A stretch of 7,480 nt of DNA from Thermocaproicibacter sp002410755 (GCA_036839715.1 DAITDU010000065.1:1-7480), one strand, 5' to 3'; shown: positions 1 through 5,409, counted from the stretch's first letter. Notes: a model not told the origin generated them from the sequence alone. Made by a program: numbers and translations.

Positions 1-48
<48 letters not shown>

Positions 49-305
49 ATATTATCTTTCACTTGGTACTTTGCAAGTATAACACGGCCTTGCTGGAAAG
101 TCAAGAGAAAAAGGTGACTTTTTCAGAATATGGCTTTTTGAATGACAAAAGTGGGGAAAATGGCTCTCTTTAATTATGACAGGAACCGACCCCCGGATTT
201 CTCCGGAGGCTGGCATTTCTATTACTCAGCTTTCTGCTTGGTCCTTTAAACTTCTTTATGATTTAATCTTACAGAATTATAGATTTTTCTTCCATCCTCT
301 CACAG
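49..305. other. gene-free spacer between tRNA-fMet and the lysis module
   Basis: Apart from the tRNA promoter I see no gene. There is a small A/T hairpin (arms GAAAAAG 107-113 and CTTTTTC 118-124) and a weak G/C hairpin (CCGGA 193-197 with TCCGG 202-206). Neither has the tract needed for a confident terminator, so it is unclear where transcription of the lysis module ends. Confidence 0.4.
76..104 (-). promoter_or_regulatory. sigma-A promoter of the tRNA-fMet gene
   Basis: On the minus strand there is a -35 box TTGACT (99-104) and a -10 box TATACT (76-81) with a 17-base spacer. Transcription should start near 69-70, about 20 bases before the tRNA 5' end at 48. The near-consensus boxes fit a highly expressed stable RNA. 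Confidence 0.85.
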
Positions 306-629
306 TTATAATGGGTAAGAGCTGTCATCTCTGCTTTTTTGGTCAGATGCCACCATATGCAGTTCACCACGCAGCTCGTCAATGCGATGATGCGCCTGCT
401 TGGTAGACTGCTCTACGGCGACAACACGTTCAACGACAGATTCAATCCGCGCAGTATTTGCAGCCTCTTGGTCGGTGATGCTTTTGAGCTTATCATTTAC
501 TTGCCGCAGGACTTCTGCCGTTTTTCCGTCCTCGCGGGCGCTTGACTGCAGATGACCAAGCAGAGTAATCAGCAGGGAAAGCGCCGCCACAGTCGTACTG
601 ATTAAAGCGATCAATTCCTGTGCCGACAC
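306..629 (-). CDS. small holin-like phage membrane protein
   Basis: This 107-residue protein has one hydrophobic segment at residues 5-27, followed by a charged, helix-forming region (about 35-95) with heptad-like spacing that looks like a coiled coil. Such small proteins sit beside endolysin genes in phages of Gram-positive bacteria and are usually annotated as holin-like or XhlA-like. Here the membrane segment is N-terminal, whereas XhlA carries it at the C-terminus, so the family name is not certain. The start is GTG at 629, chosen because AAAGGAGG at 638-645 lies 8 bases upstream and no ATG fits. That ribosome binding site overlaps the stop codon of the lysozyme gene, so the two are translated from one message. 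By inference it helps permeabilise the membrane so the lysozyme reaches the wall. Reading frame intact. Confidence 0.7.
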   Translation of the reverse strand: MSAQELIALISTTVAALSLLITLLGHLQSSAREDGKTAEVLRQVNDKLKSITDQEAANTARIESVVERVVAVEQSTKQAHHRIDELRGELHMVASDQKSRDDSSYPL

Positions 630-643
630 AGTATTTTCCTCCT

Positions 644-1687
644 TTATTCAATGCAAACCTGCAGTTTGAAAATTTTGTTCCCGCAAGAGCCGGCGTATCC
701 ATCCTGCCCGTTGGTTGTCTCACTGTCAAGTTGCCATGCGTAATAGCTGCCGCCGCATGGTGCAACACGGTATTTTGCCTTTTTGTAGGGGCGGATGCTG
801 TCTGGTGTATTATAATTGATTTCCACTGCATCAATCGGTGCCCCTACTCCGGCATAGCCGTTGGAACTGTCACTAATGTTGCATCCAGTCACATATGGCA
901 GCCAGGAGCCGCCATCTATATGCACGCGGTAATTTACACTACCTGCGGAGACGCGCAGGGCAATATCCGTAATTGGTGTTGTGCCGTTGTTACATCCTGC
1001 AAAATCAGTTAGGTCGCAGACCTCCGGCAGCCACACACCGCCTGCACGGACACGGTAATAGGCAGAAACAGTAGTATCAGCTTGGCGGCTGTAATCGACA
1101 AAAGCTGTGTCTGTGTCAACGCTACAGCTAATGCCGTTGACGCTTCCACCGCTTGCGGTCTGCTGGATTGCGCAGGGAGCGTCCGGATCTCCGCTATAGT
1201 CTGCAAGCCAAATGTCCCATGTAGTCAGCGTTTCAGCCGAGAAGATGTTGTTCCGGTAGTCGTTGTTTGTATAAAGTATCGGCTGGTACCCACCGCTTTT
1301 TACTGCATTCAGAAATGCGGTTGCCATCTGGTTAATCAGTTCCGGCGTCGCATTTATCCCATTTTTGCTGGCATATTCCCGGCTTGCATATTCATAATCG
1401 AACGCCGCTGGAAATGTGATGCTGTCACGGTATGGCGAAAGCACCTGAAGAAAAACGGCGGCTTCTGTTTTTGCATCTTCGACAGAAATCGCGTAGCTGA
1501 ACCAGTAAGCCCCGACTGGAATCCCTGCGGAAAGTGCACCTTCCATGTTCGCGTCAAAACGAATGTCTTTTTGTGAGATGCTATCGCCGTATCCAGCGCG
1601 GATTATAGCAAACTGAACACCAGCAGATTTTACTTCCTCCCAGTTTATGATTCCCTGAAATTTGCTGACATCAATTCCTTTTAACAT
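644..1687 (-). CDS. GH25 phage lysozyme (endolysin, N-acetylmuramidase)
   Basis: A 347-residue protein with an N-terminal glycosyl hydrolase family 25 domain (about 1-203), which cleaves the MurNAc-GlcNAc bond of peptidoglycan. The opening GIDVSKFQG with D6, the central FDYEY with D97 and E99, and D191 match the acidic active-site positions of this family. The C-terminal 140 residues hold three related repeats (about 208-250, 251-297, 304-347) built around YRV, a glycine-rich turn with W or Y, and a later YAG or FAG. They probably bind the cell wall. There is no signal peptide, as expected for an endolysin released through a holin. The ATG at 1687 has GAGGAGGAG (1694-1702) six bases upstream, overlapping the stop of the preceding gene. 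The holin-like gene follows directly. Intact, but no capsid or tail genes remain around it. Confidence 0.93.
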   Translation of the reverse strand: MLKGIDVSKFQGIINWEEVKSAGVQFAIIRAGYGDSISQKDIRFDANMEGALSAGIPVGAYWFSYAISVEDAKTEAAVFLQVLSPYRDSITFPAAFDYEYASREYASKNGINATPELINQMATAFLNAVKSGGYQPILYTNNDYRNNIFSAETLTTWDIWLADYSGDPDAPCAIQQTASGGSVNGISCSVDTDTAFVDYSRQADTTVSAYYRVRAGGVWLPEVCDLTDFAGCNNGTTPITDIALRVSAGSVNYRVHIDGGSWLPYVTGCNISDSSNGYAGVGAPIDAVEINYNTPDSIRPYKKAKYRVAPCGGSYYAWQLDSETTNGQDGYAGSCGNKIFKLQVCIE

Positions 1688-1700
1688 GTTATACTCCTCC

Positions 1701-1826
1701 TCATGCGCTGCACTCCCCTATACCATAATAGAGGGCACGCCATGAATTGTTATAGGCGTTATAAGTGGGATTAAGACTGGATTTATTTGTTGCTGCTAAC
1801 CGCTTTTCCCGGTTTCCCAGAAAAAT
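1701..1826 (-). pseudogene. C-terminal remnant of a late phage protein
   Basis: The minus-strand frame ending in TGA at 1701-1703 is open back to a stop at 1827-1829 and encodes about 41 residues, finishing with NAYNNSWRALYYGIGECSA. The Tyr/Asn/Trp-rich end looks like a real phage tail or fibre C-terminus, and its stop lies inside the Shine-Dalgarno of the lysozyme gene, as in a tightly packed late operon. Nothing upstream continues the frame, so the rest of the gene appears deleted. I cannot name the family. It could be a chance frame, but the stop/ribosome-binding-site overlap argues for a real gene end. Confidence 0.5.
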
Positions 1827-1829
1827 TTA

Positions 1830-2282
1830 ATCGGTGAAGTGCTCCGGAAGAATTTTCCTCTTCTATATCTGAGAAACTGCTGAAATGTTTCACTGTAAGA
1901 TCCTTTTTCACTGAGCCGGCGAGTAGAAAATGGGAGTATCCTGATTTGTGCACTGATAATATTCCTGGTTTTCCTGGTTGGCTTTACAAATGTATGGAGA
2001 CTAATTGCGTAGGACGTAGGACTGTTGGATTGGGGCTTCAAGAAGGTTGCAGATTCAAGGTAAATTTAGCGTAGTTCCCGGCAATCAAATTGAGTTTTAA
2101 ATCTTAATATGGTATTGACTGCTTTTCCAATTCACAGACTCATTTTGTGCATTTGACTTTCTTTCAAATTTTCCTGTATGGCAGTACTTCGGCGGAAAAT
2201 TAAAAGTATTTGTTTAGCCATTTGGACACCGCTAGGTTTCCTGCTTTTTAACTATAAACCTGCGAATGAAAAAGTATTATTA
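1830..2282. other. gene-free region, probably decayed DNA
   Basis: No convincing gene on either strand. The one coding-like trace is a plus-strand open frame at 1899-2012 without a start codon. Its end is a strongly hydrophobic stretch (ILICALIIFLVFLVGF) followed by TNVWRLIA and a stop, as in the membrane anchor of a lost protein. A minus-strand frame at 1796-2041 has no recognisable protein features and is probably chance. The stretch likely marks where most of the first prophage was deleted. Confidence 0.4.
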
Positions 2283-2310
2283 TTGATTTTTCAAATTTAT
2301 GATATATAAT
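2283..2310 (+). promoter_or_regulatory. sigma-A promoter of the flavoprotein gene
   Basis: A -35 box TTGATT (2283-2288) and a perfect -10 box TATAAT (2305-2310) are 16 bases apart. The expected start near 2317 leaves a leader of about 45 bases before the ATG at 2364. Confidence 0.75.
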
Positions 2311-2363
2311 AGGAGATAGTAAAGCAGTTATATTTATGATTTGCATAATTGGAGGGACATAAT

Positions 2364-2765
2364 ATGCAGGACATTCAAAAAGTATGTGATTTTCTGAAAC
2401 AGTGCAAAGTCTATTTTCTCGCTACGGAAAACGGAGATCAGCCGAGAGTCCGGCCATTTGCAACTGTTAACATTTTTGAAAACAAGCTTTATATTCAAAC
2501 CGGGAAAGTAAAAAATGTCTTTAAGCAGATGAAATCAAATCCCAAAGTAGAGATTTGTGGTCTGTCTGGAGACAAGTGGATTCGTGTCGACGCAAAGGCC
2601 GTCGAGGATGACAACCTTGCTGCCAGCGAGAGTATGCTGGATGCCTATCCGGAACTGAAAAAGCAGTATAAAGCTGACGATGGAAACACTGTTGTCCTTT
2701 ATTTAAAAGATGGGACAGCCACTATTTTTTCGAGTACCGGGAAACCGGAAGTACTAAAATTCTGA
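2364..2765 (+). CDS. pyridoxamine 5'-phosphate oxidase family protein (FMN-binding split barrel)
   Basis: A 133-residue protein of the split-barrel flavoprotein superfamily that includes PNPOx and the nitroimidazole-resistance (NimA-like) proteins. Members bind FMN or related cofactors as dimers, and many small clostridial ones have unknown substrates. Typical features are the opening helix and VYFLATENGDQPRVRPF (16-32, a strand, the NGD turn and the PRVRPF strand), then LYIQTGKVKNVFKQMKSNP (42-60), the region contacting the flavin phosphate, followed by KVEIC and a C-terminal barrel strand at 109-123. Length is normal for the short subfamily. The ATG at 2364 is preferred over an upstream TTG (2349) because GGAGGG (2351-2356) lies 7 bases before it and overlaps the TTG. 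Own promoter, own terminator, so probably monocistronic. The actual substrate cannot be read from the sequence. Confidence 0.88.
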   Translation: MQDIQKVCDFLKQCKVYFLATENGDQPRVRPFATVNIFENKLYIQTGKVKNVFKQMKSNPKVEICGLSGDKWIRVDAKAVEDDNLAASESMLDAYPELKKQYKADDGNTVVLYLKDGTATIFSSTGKPEVLKF

Positions 2766-2785
2766 GTTGCTGATTTGCTGTAGTG

Positions 2786-2825
2786 AACAGGCCCGCCGGG
2801 GAGCAAAATCCCCAGCGGGCCTGTT
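2786..2825 (+). terminator. terminator hairpin of the flavoprotein gene
   Basis: Arms of 16 bases, 2786-2801 (AACAGGCCCGCCGGGG) and 2810-2825 (CCCCAGCGGGCCTGTT), pair with one mismatch around an 8-base loop. The stem is very strong, but the following U tract is short (TTTG). It lies 20 bases after the stop codon. Confidence 0.75.
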
Positions 2826-2885
2826 TGTGAAACGGGTTTGTTTAAATATGTTTTGTAACACCGGACGGCACCGTCTCATTATGCA

Positions 2886-2915
2886 AATCGGCTGATGCGC
2901 TACCATCAGCCGATT
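2886..2915. repeat. perfect 12-bp inverted repeat (stem-loop)
   Basis: AATCGGCTGATG (2886-2897) and CATCAGCCGATT (2904-2915) are exact reverse complements around the 6-base loop CGCTAC. No U tract follows on either strand, so it is not an ordinary intrinsic terminator. It may be part of a structured RNA or a remnant of a mobile element. Confidence 0.7.
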
Positions 2916-2953
2916 GTCGCCTATTTGTTTGCCATAGACTGTTGCACGCTGGC

Positions 2954-3097
2954 CTAAATTTTTACATAGATGAAAGCGAAACCCATTGATGATCCTTTGA
3001 CAAGCGGCGTGATGTAGCGAACACGTTTCTTTGGCAGTCTGCACTTCTTTTGCGGTAGACGCTCCGCATTTTTAAATATGCCCCGTCGCAAGTGCGA
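2954..3097 (-). other. basic minus-strand reading frame, possible gene relic
   Basis: A 47-codon frame without its own start codon lies in the same frame as the mini-ORF at 3113-3166, separated by two stops (3113-3115 and 3098-3100). It is rich in Lys and Arg (for example LPQKKCRLPKKRVRY) and ends in GFAFIYVKI before TAG at 2954-2956. I do not recognise it. It may be the remains of a small gene or only the translation of a structured RNA. Confidence 0.25.
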
Positions 3098-3112
3098 CTA
3101 TGTAAATGGGTG

Positions 3113-3166
3113 TCAACCACTTACAAAGTATGGTGCAGGGGCAAATACAAAAGCTTGTCTAATCAT
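3113..3166 (-). CDS. possible 17-codon mini-ORF with strong ribosome binding site
   Basis: An ATG at 3166 is preceded by AGAGGTGA (3171-3178) at a suitable distance. The peptide is MIRQAFVFAPAPYFVSG, ending in TGA. It could be the damaged 5' end of a gene continuing in the same frame (2954-3097), or a leader peptide. No function can be assigned. Confidence 0.3.
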   Translation of the reverse strand: MIRQAFVFAPAPYFVSG

Positions 3167-3284
3167 GCTATCACCTCTTTTGCATTGCCCTTAGGGCTAA
3201 CTTAATTCTACGCAGACAATAAGTATAAAAGTGTGTCGAAATATGGGGAATTAAAAAAATTTACAATTTATTCACAATTTGAGC

Positions 3285-3313
3285 AAAAAAAGCCGCCCCA
3301 AAATGGAGCGGCT
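3285..3313 (-). terminator. minus-strand intrinsic terminator-like hairpin
   Basis: On the minus strand AGCCGC (3308-3313) pairs with GCGGCT (3291-3296). A partly paired interior lies around an ATTTT loop, and a run of T residues (3285-3290) follows. This is a good intrinsic terminator, but no gene is visible directly upstream on the minus strand. It would stop antisense transcription coming from 3314 and beyond. Confidence 0.6.
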
Positions 3314-3330
3314 AAAGAGAGGAGGAAGTT

Positions 3331-3354
3331 ATGAAAAATATCGAAAGCCTCTAA
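3331..3354 (+). CDS. possible 7-codon leader-like ORF (MKNIESL)
   Basis: AGAGAGGAGG (ending at 3325) stands 5 bases before an ATG, and the frame stops after seven codons. The ribosome binding site is as good as any in the window, which is unusual for such a short frame. It could be the first codons of a deleted gene or a leader peptide. The sequence after the stop has no open frame that continues it. Confidence 0.3.
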   Translation: MKNIESL

Positions 3355-3412
3355 CGGGGAGCTTGTAATTTACTTTGTGCTTTGTATGGGAGCCGAGCTG
3401 CTTAATTTCCGT

Positions 3413-3440
3413 TTGGCACTTTCACAATAATTGATATAAT
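3413..3440 (+). promoter_or_regulatory. strong sigma-A-like promoter without an obvious gene
   Basis: TTGGCA (3413-3418) and TATAAT (3435-3440) are separated by 16 bases. The expected start, near 3447, is 160 bases before the next gene (3608), which has another -10 box of its own. The transcript would begin with the hairpin at 3462-3519. Confidence 0.65.
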
Positions 3441-3461
3441 ACAGGGCGAATATTGCCAAAC

Positions 3462-3519
3462 CATGGCGCATTAATGAAGAAAATTAAAAAGAATTGTGAA
3501 TTTTTTTAATAGCCATGGA
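3462..3519 (+). ncRNA. candidate structured leader or small RNA
   Basis: A 58-base interrupted hairpin begins about 15 bases after the predicted transcription start. CCATGGC (3462-3468) pairs with GCCATGG (3513-3519), ATTAA (3471-3475) with TTAAT (3507-3511), and AAAATT (3481-3486) with AATTTT (3500-3505). It may be the 5' leader of the 97-aa gene or an independent small RNA. An 11-codon frame inside it (from 3475) lacks a ribosome binding site. Structure is seen; function is not known. Confidence 0.35.
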
Positions 3520-3570
3520 AAACAAATACCCATCCTTCCTTCTGCCCGGTTCCCTGCGAATAGAGTTTGT

Positions 3571-3578
3571 GGTATGAT
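3571..3578 (+). promoter_or_regulatory. extended -10 promoter of the 97-aa gene
   Basis: TGGTATGAT contains TATGAT (about 3573-3578) preceded by the extended -10 dinucleotide TG. No good -35 box is present at the usual distance, which the TG motif can compensate for. The start would fall some 25 bases before the ATG at 3608. Confidence 0.45.
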
Positions 3579-3607
3579 AGACAAGAAAGAAAGGAGAGAC
3601 ATGAAGC

Positions 3608-3901
3608 ATGGACTTTGACCGTGTTGAATTCGTCTGTGAAAGGAATAAGGCGCTATGCTCGCTGAATGAGGAGAAGATTCTTTCTTTCTGCCGAAAATAT
3701 GGGGTGTATCATCCGCACAGCGATCTGGAATTCTGGAAGTCTGTCCATGAGGCCCGAATTTCTATTAAAGATATTCCGGAATCTGCAAAAGAAGTCTCAA
3801 GAAAATGGCTTTCCAGCCACGGCTTCCAGTCAAGCGAAGCTGTTCAGCCGCCAAAAAGTGAAGGTAAAGAGAGCAGTGAAGACGCCGGACTGCATAAATA
3901 G
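3608..3901 (+). CDS. small conserved-looking hypothetical protein
   Basis: A 97-residue soluble protein without membrane segment or signal peptide. It has an ordered N-terminal part (about 1-72) with two Cys residues at 10 and 17, one at 28, and the segment LEFWKSVHEARISI, which resembles a compact helical domain seen in small uncharacterised Firmicutes proteins. A polar tail rich in Ser, Glu, Lys and Pro follows (73-97), typical of a disordered end. The ATG at 3608 is used because the ATG at 3601 leads to an immediate stop; AGGAGA at 3592-3597 serves it at about 10 bases. It ends at a clear terminator and is probably monocistronic. I do not recognise a function. It lies on the host side of the prophage attachment scar and so is probably a chromosomal gene. 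Confidence 0.75.
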   Translation: MDFDRVEFVCERNKALCSLNEEKILSFCRKYGVYHPHSDLEFWKSVHEARISIKDIPESAKEVSRKWLSSHGFQSSEAVQPPKSEGKESSEDAGLHK

Positions 3902-3941
3902 CCTCTTGAATTCACTCCAAAAGAATCAGTAACAGGTATCA

Positions 3942-3979
3942 AAAATACCGCTTAGCCTTAGAGCCAAGCGGTATTTTTT
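3942..3979 (+). terminator. bidirectional terminator shared with the former tRNA-Thr gene
   Basis: AAAATACCGCTT (3942-3953) and AAGCGGTATTTT (3966-3977) form a perfect 12-bp stem around a 12-base loop. Six T residues follow on the plus strand (3974-3979), ending the 97-aa gene. Read on the minus strand the same hairpin also ends in a T run and sits directly after the tRNA CCA end (3979-3981), so it would have ended the original tRNA transcript as well. Confidence 0.88.
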
Positions 3980-4026
3980 GGAGCTGCCAACGCGATTCAA
4001 ACGCGTGACCTCGTCTCTTACCAAGG
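3979..4026 (-). other. prophage attachment scar: 3' fragment of tRNA-Thr(GGT)
   Basis: On the minus strand the segment reads as a tRNA from the anticodon loop to CCA: loop CTTGGTAAG (anticodon GGT, 4020-4022), variable region, T stem ACGCG/CGCGT around TTTGAAT, the acceptor 3' strand TGGCAGC, T, and CCA at 3979-3981. The sequence before the anticodon does not form the other half of the stem, so the 5' half is missing. Phages that insert into tRNA genes leave exactly such a 3' copy at one end. The CCA end faces the host gene and its terminator, while the integrase lies on the other side. The identity as Thr rests on the GGT anticodon and the acceptor sequence. Confidence 0.8.
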
Positions 4027-4043
4027 AAATGATGTATGCCTAT

Positions 4044-4569
4044 TTTATTGATAATATCCTGTTGCATCATTTGCACAGTTGGCTTGCAAGCTGTTTCATT
4101 TTCTCACACACAGAACGAGACGATCCGGCTTTAACAACTTCGTCAATGTACTTTTGCAGCACGTCCGTTTTTACTTCGCGCATTTTCAGATTTTTAATAG
4201 ACTGGAAATGCGTCCATGCCGATTTGTAACCCTGCTCGCCCCAATCAGTGAGTCCGCGGAAGTGAACGGATTTCCAATCTTCATATATCTTTTCAACAGT
4301 ATAATTGTACCGCTCGGAAATTGTGTCAGACGTAATCTTTGCAAGGGCCTCTTCAGCCTCCGTTTGTTTTGTGAAAAATCCCATGTAGAGTTGTTTTTTG
4401 TAATTAACACAGCCCATGGTTTGCGGCGGCGTCCGGTTAAGCGTTTAACACATCCCATGCCGTTGGCCCGCTTCTTCTCTTTTAGTGCCGCTCTGGACTG
4501 CCGGAACCCACAATAGCAGCAAAACATGGCATCATCCGGAATTTCCCGCTTGCATTTTCGGCAGAGCAT
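4044..4569 (-). pseudogene. int: tyrosine-recombinase integrase, N-terminal part, frameshifted and truncated
   Basis: Phage tyrosine integrase remnant in three frames. Frame one starts at ATG 4569 (GGGGAG at 4578-4583) with a zinc ribbon (CRKC, then FCCYCG), then the arm-binding region KRANGMGCVKRLTGRRRKPW and AVLIT. A missing base in an A run (T run at 4394-4399 on the plus strand) shifts to frame two, KKQLYMGFFTKQTEAEEALAK, then the SAM-like core-binding domain (VEKIYEDWKSVHF, later KMREVKTDVLQKYIDEV and KMKQLASQLCK). The stop at 4067-4069 is a second one-base shift; the family-like sequence MMQQDIINK continues in frame three to 4044. The whole catalytic domain (Arg...HxxR...Tyr) is absent, and the tRNA-Thr scar begins 18 bases further on. 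The gene can no longer drive integration or excision. Confidence 0.88.
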
Positions 4570-4592
4570 AAAATCATCTCCCCAAATTACAA

Positions 4593-4612
4593 CTGTCCCA
4601 TAAAAGGGACAG
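4593..4612. repeat. 7-bp hairpin upstream of the integrase start
   Basis: CTGTCCC (4593-4599) and GGGACAG (4606-4612) are exact inverted repeats around ATAAAA. The element lies 24 bases upstream of the integrase start codon, in the expected 5' leader. It could be an operator or a leader stem; no U tract follows on the minus strand. Confidence 0.45.
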
Positions 4613-4722
4613 CTATAAAAATAATGTACAATATACGATAACATTATATTAAAATATAAGGCAAAAGGTTACTATAAGAGTAGACGACATGCCGCCAATA
4701 TTTGGTATTGGAGTAGAAAATA

Positions 4723-4785
4723 ATGGAAAATGATAAAAAAAGAAAGGCACTCATTCGGTTACTAAAACAAGTGGAACAACTGTAA
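4723..4785 (+). CDS. possible 20-codon mini-ORF between integrase and repressor
   Basis: The peptide MENDKKRKALIRLLKQVEQL is a charged amphipathic helix like the start of small phage proteins of unknown function. TTGGAG ends about 10 bases before the ATG. It lies on the strand opposite to both neighbours and stops abruptly after the helix, so it is either a truncated gene start or chance. Low confidence. Confidence 0.25.
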   Translation: MENDKKRKALIRLLKQVEQL

Positions 4786-4795
4786 AATCATGGAT

Positions 4796-5185
4796 TTATT
4801 TCTTATCTTTCATTTTTGAACGATTTAATATTAAATCAAGCTGAGCAACAGCAAGCTCATAGTCATCTTCACTGATTACCTGAATTTGTTTTAACTTTTC
4901 CCATATGATTTTCCCTTTCGGGCCAAGCTCGGCGCTTATAGCGTCGGGCTTATTTTTTTGCTCATTCCCGAGGAGATAATCAGTGGAAACACCAAAATAT
5001 GAAGCAATTTCATCCAAATGTTTCATATATGAAGCAGAGTTTCCACGTTTCCAGTTGTCTATGGCCTTTTCCCCGAGCCCCGTTTTAATTCCGAATTCCT
5101 TATCGGACAACTTACGTGAATCTTTTAAGTTCAGAATGGTTTCCAAAACATTTTTGCGCAGAATATCCAAAGGTTTCATTTCCAT
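4796..5185 (-). CDS. Xre/cI-type phage repressor
   Basis: A 129-residue DNA-binding protein from the ATG at 5185. The helix-turn-helix domain covers about residues 8-66: LSDKEFGIKTGLGEKAIDNW (positioning and recognition helices), then HLDEIASYFGVSTDYLLG, the classic end of the Xre domain. The remaining 60 residues form a helical tail, with no S24 protease or RecA-sensitive domain, so it would not self-cleave. Starts at 5194 (GTG), 5185 and 5179 share the frame. GAGG at about 5188-5191 is too close to 5185 for an ideal site, and 5179 has a 9-base spacing, so the true start may be 5179. It is divergent from the early genes with a palindromic operator between. By inference it keeps the early promoter off and represses its own gene. 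It is the only lysogeny gene that looks intact. Confidence 0.85.
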   Translation of the reverse strand: MEMKPLDILRKNVLETILNLKDSRKLSDKEFGIKTGLGEKAIDNWKRGNSASYMKHLDEIASYFGVSTDYLLGNEQKNKPDAISAELGPKGKIIWEKLKQIQVISEDDYELAVAQLDLILNRSKMKDKK

Positions 5186-5210
5186 TAACCTCACATTTGG
5201 TTAAACAACT

Positions 5211-5263
5211 ATATTCGTAGAAAATTAGGAAAATAAGTTTTATTCCTAATAAACTACGAATAT
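5211..5263. promoter_or_regulatory. nested palindromic operator between repressor and early genes
   Basis: Outer arms ATATTCGTAG (5211-5220) and CTACGAATAT (5254-5263) and inner arms TTAGGAA (5225-5231) and TTCCTAA (5243-5249) are perfect inverted repeats sharing one centre at 5237. The site is placed where a cI-type repressor would bind, upstream of its own gene and of the plus-strand early region. A -10-like TATGAT (5261-5266) overlaps the right arm, so binding there should block rightward transcription. Operator function is inferred from position and symmetry. Confidence 0.7.
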
Positions 5264-5310
5264 GATATGACTTGTAAAAACCTCTTACCCAAAATGGCAA
5301 CAAAAAATGA

Positions 5311-5409
5311 CCTTTGAAGACTCCAATTTTCAAGAACAAGCATATCCAGTCCATCAAGGACTATCTCAGCAAGGGCTTGGAAAAGCGGCCGGCCATTATT
5401 CTGGCATAA
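5311..5409 (+). pseudogene. C-terminal remnant of an unidentified early phage gene
   Basis: After a stop at 5308-5310 a plus-strand frame runs to TAA at 5407-5409 and ends in a coding-like stretch (IQSIKDYLSKGLEKRPAIIL). An ATG in another frame upstream (5294) gives MATKNDL before a stop, which could be the shifted start of the same gene. This is the usual position of cro- or excisionase-like genes, but the sequence does not identify it. A strong hairpin and the nuclease gene follow. Confidence 0.4.

Larger units (their letters stand above)
2826..3600. other. long intergenic region with several stem-loops and mini-ORFs
   Basis: No gene of normal length is supported on either strand. The stretch holds a perfect 12-bp hairpin (2886-2915), smaller hairpins (3052-3069 and 3085-3098), a short minus-strand ORF with a good ribosome binding site (3113-3166), a minus-strand terminator-like hairpin (3285-3313), a 7-codon plus-strand ORF with a good ribosome binding site (3331-3354), and a promoter followed by a 58-base hairpin (3413-3519). 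Structured RNA or relics of mobile DNA are the likely contents. Confidence 0.5.

Noticed and set aside
620..1576. Plus-strand open frames opposite the lysozyme (620-1012 and 1082-1576)
   Set aside because: They have no ribosome binding sites and no family-like features. They lie antisense to a clearly real gene.
2754..3044. 96-residue minus-strand protein
   Set aside because: It runs through the terminator hairpin and the 12-bp inverted repeat and resembles no protein; the apparent codons are those of non-coding structure.
2886..3098. CRISPR array or direct repeat unit
   Set aside because: The repeats are single hairpins of different sequence; no regularly spaced direct repeats exist here or elsewhere in the window.
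4186..4644. A 152-residue protein read as one continuous frame
   Set aside because: Only its N-terminal part (from the ATG at 4569 to about 4400) looks like integrase; the rest is out-of-frame translation after a one-base loss. The real continuation is in the neighbouring frame.
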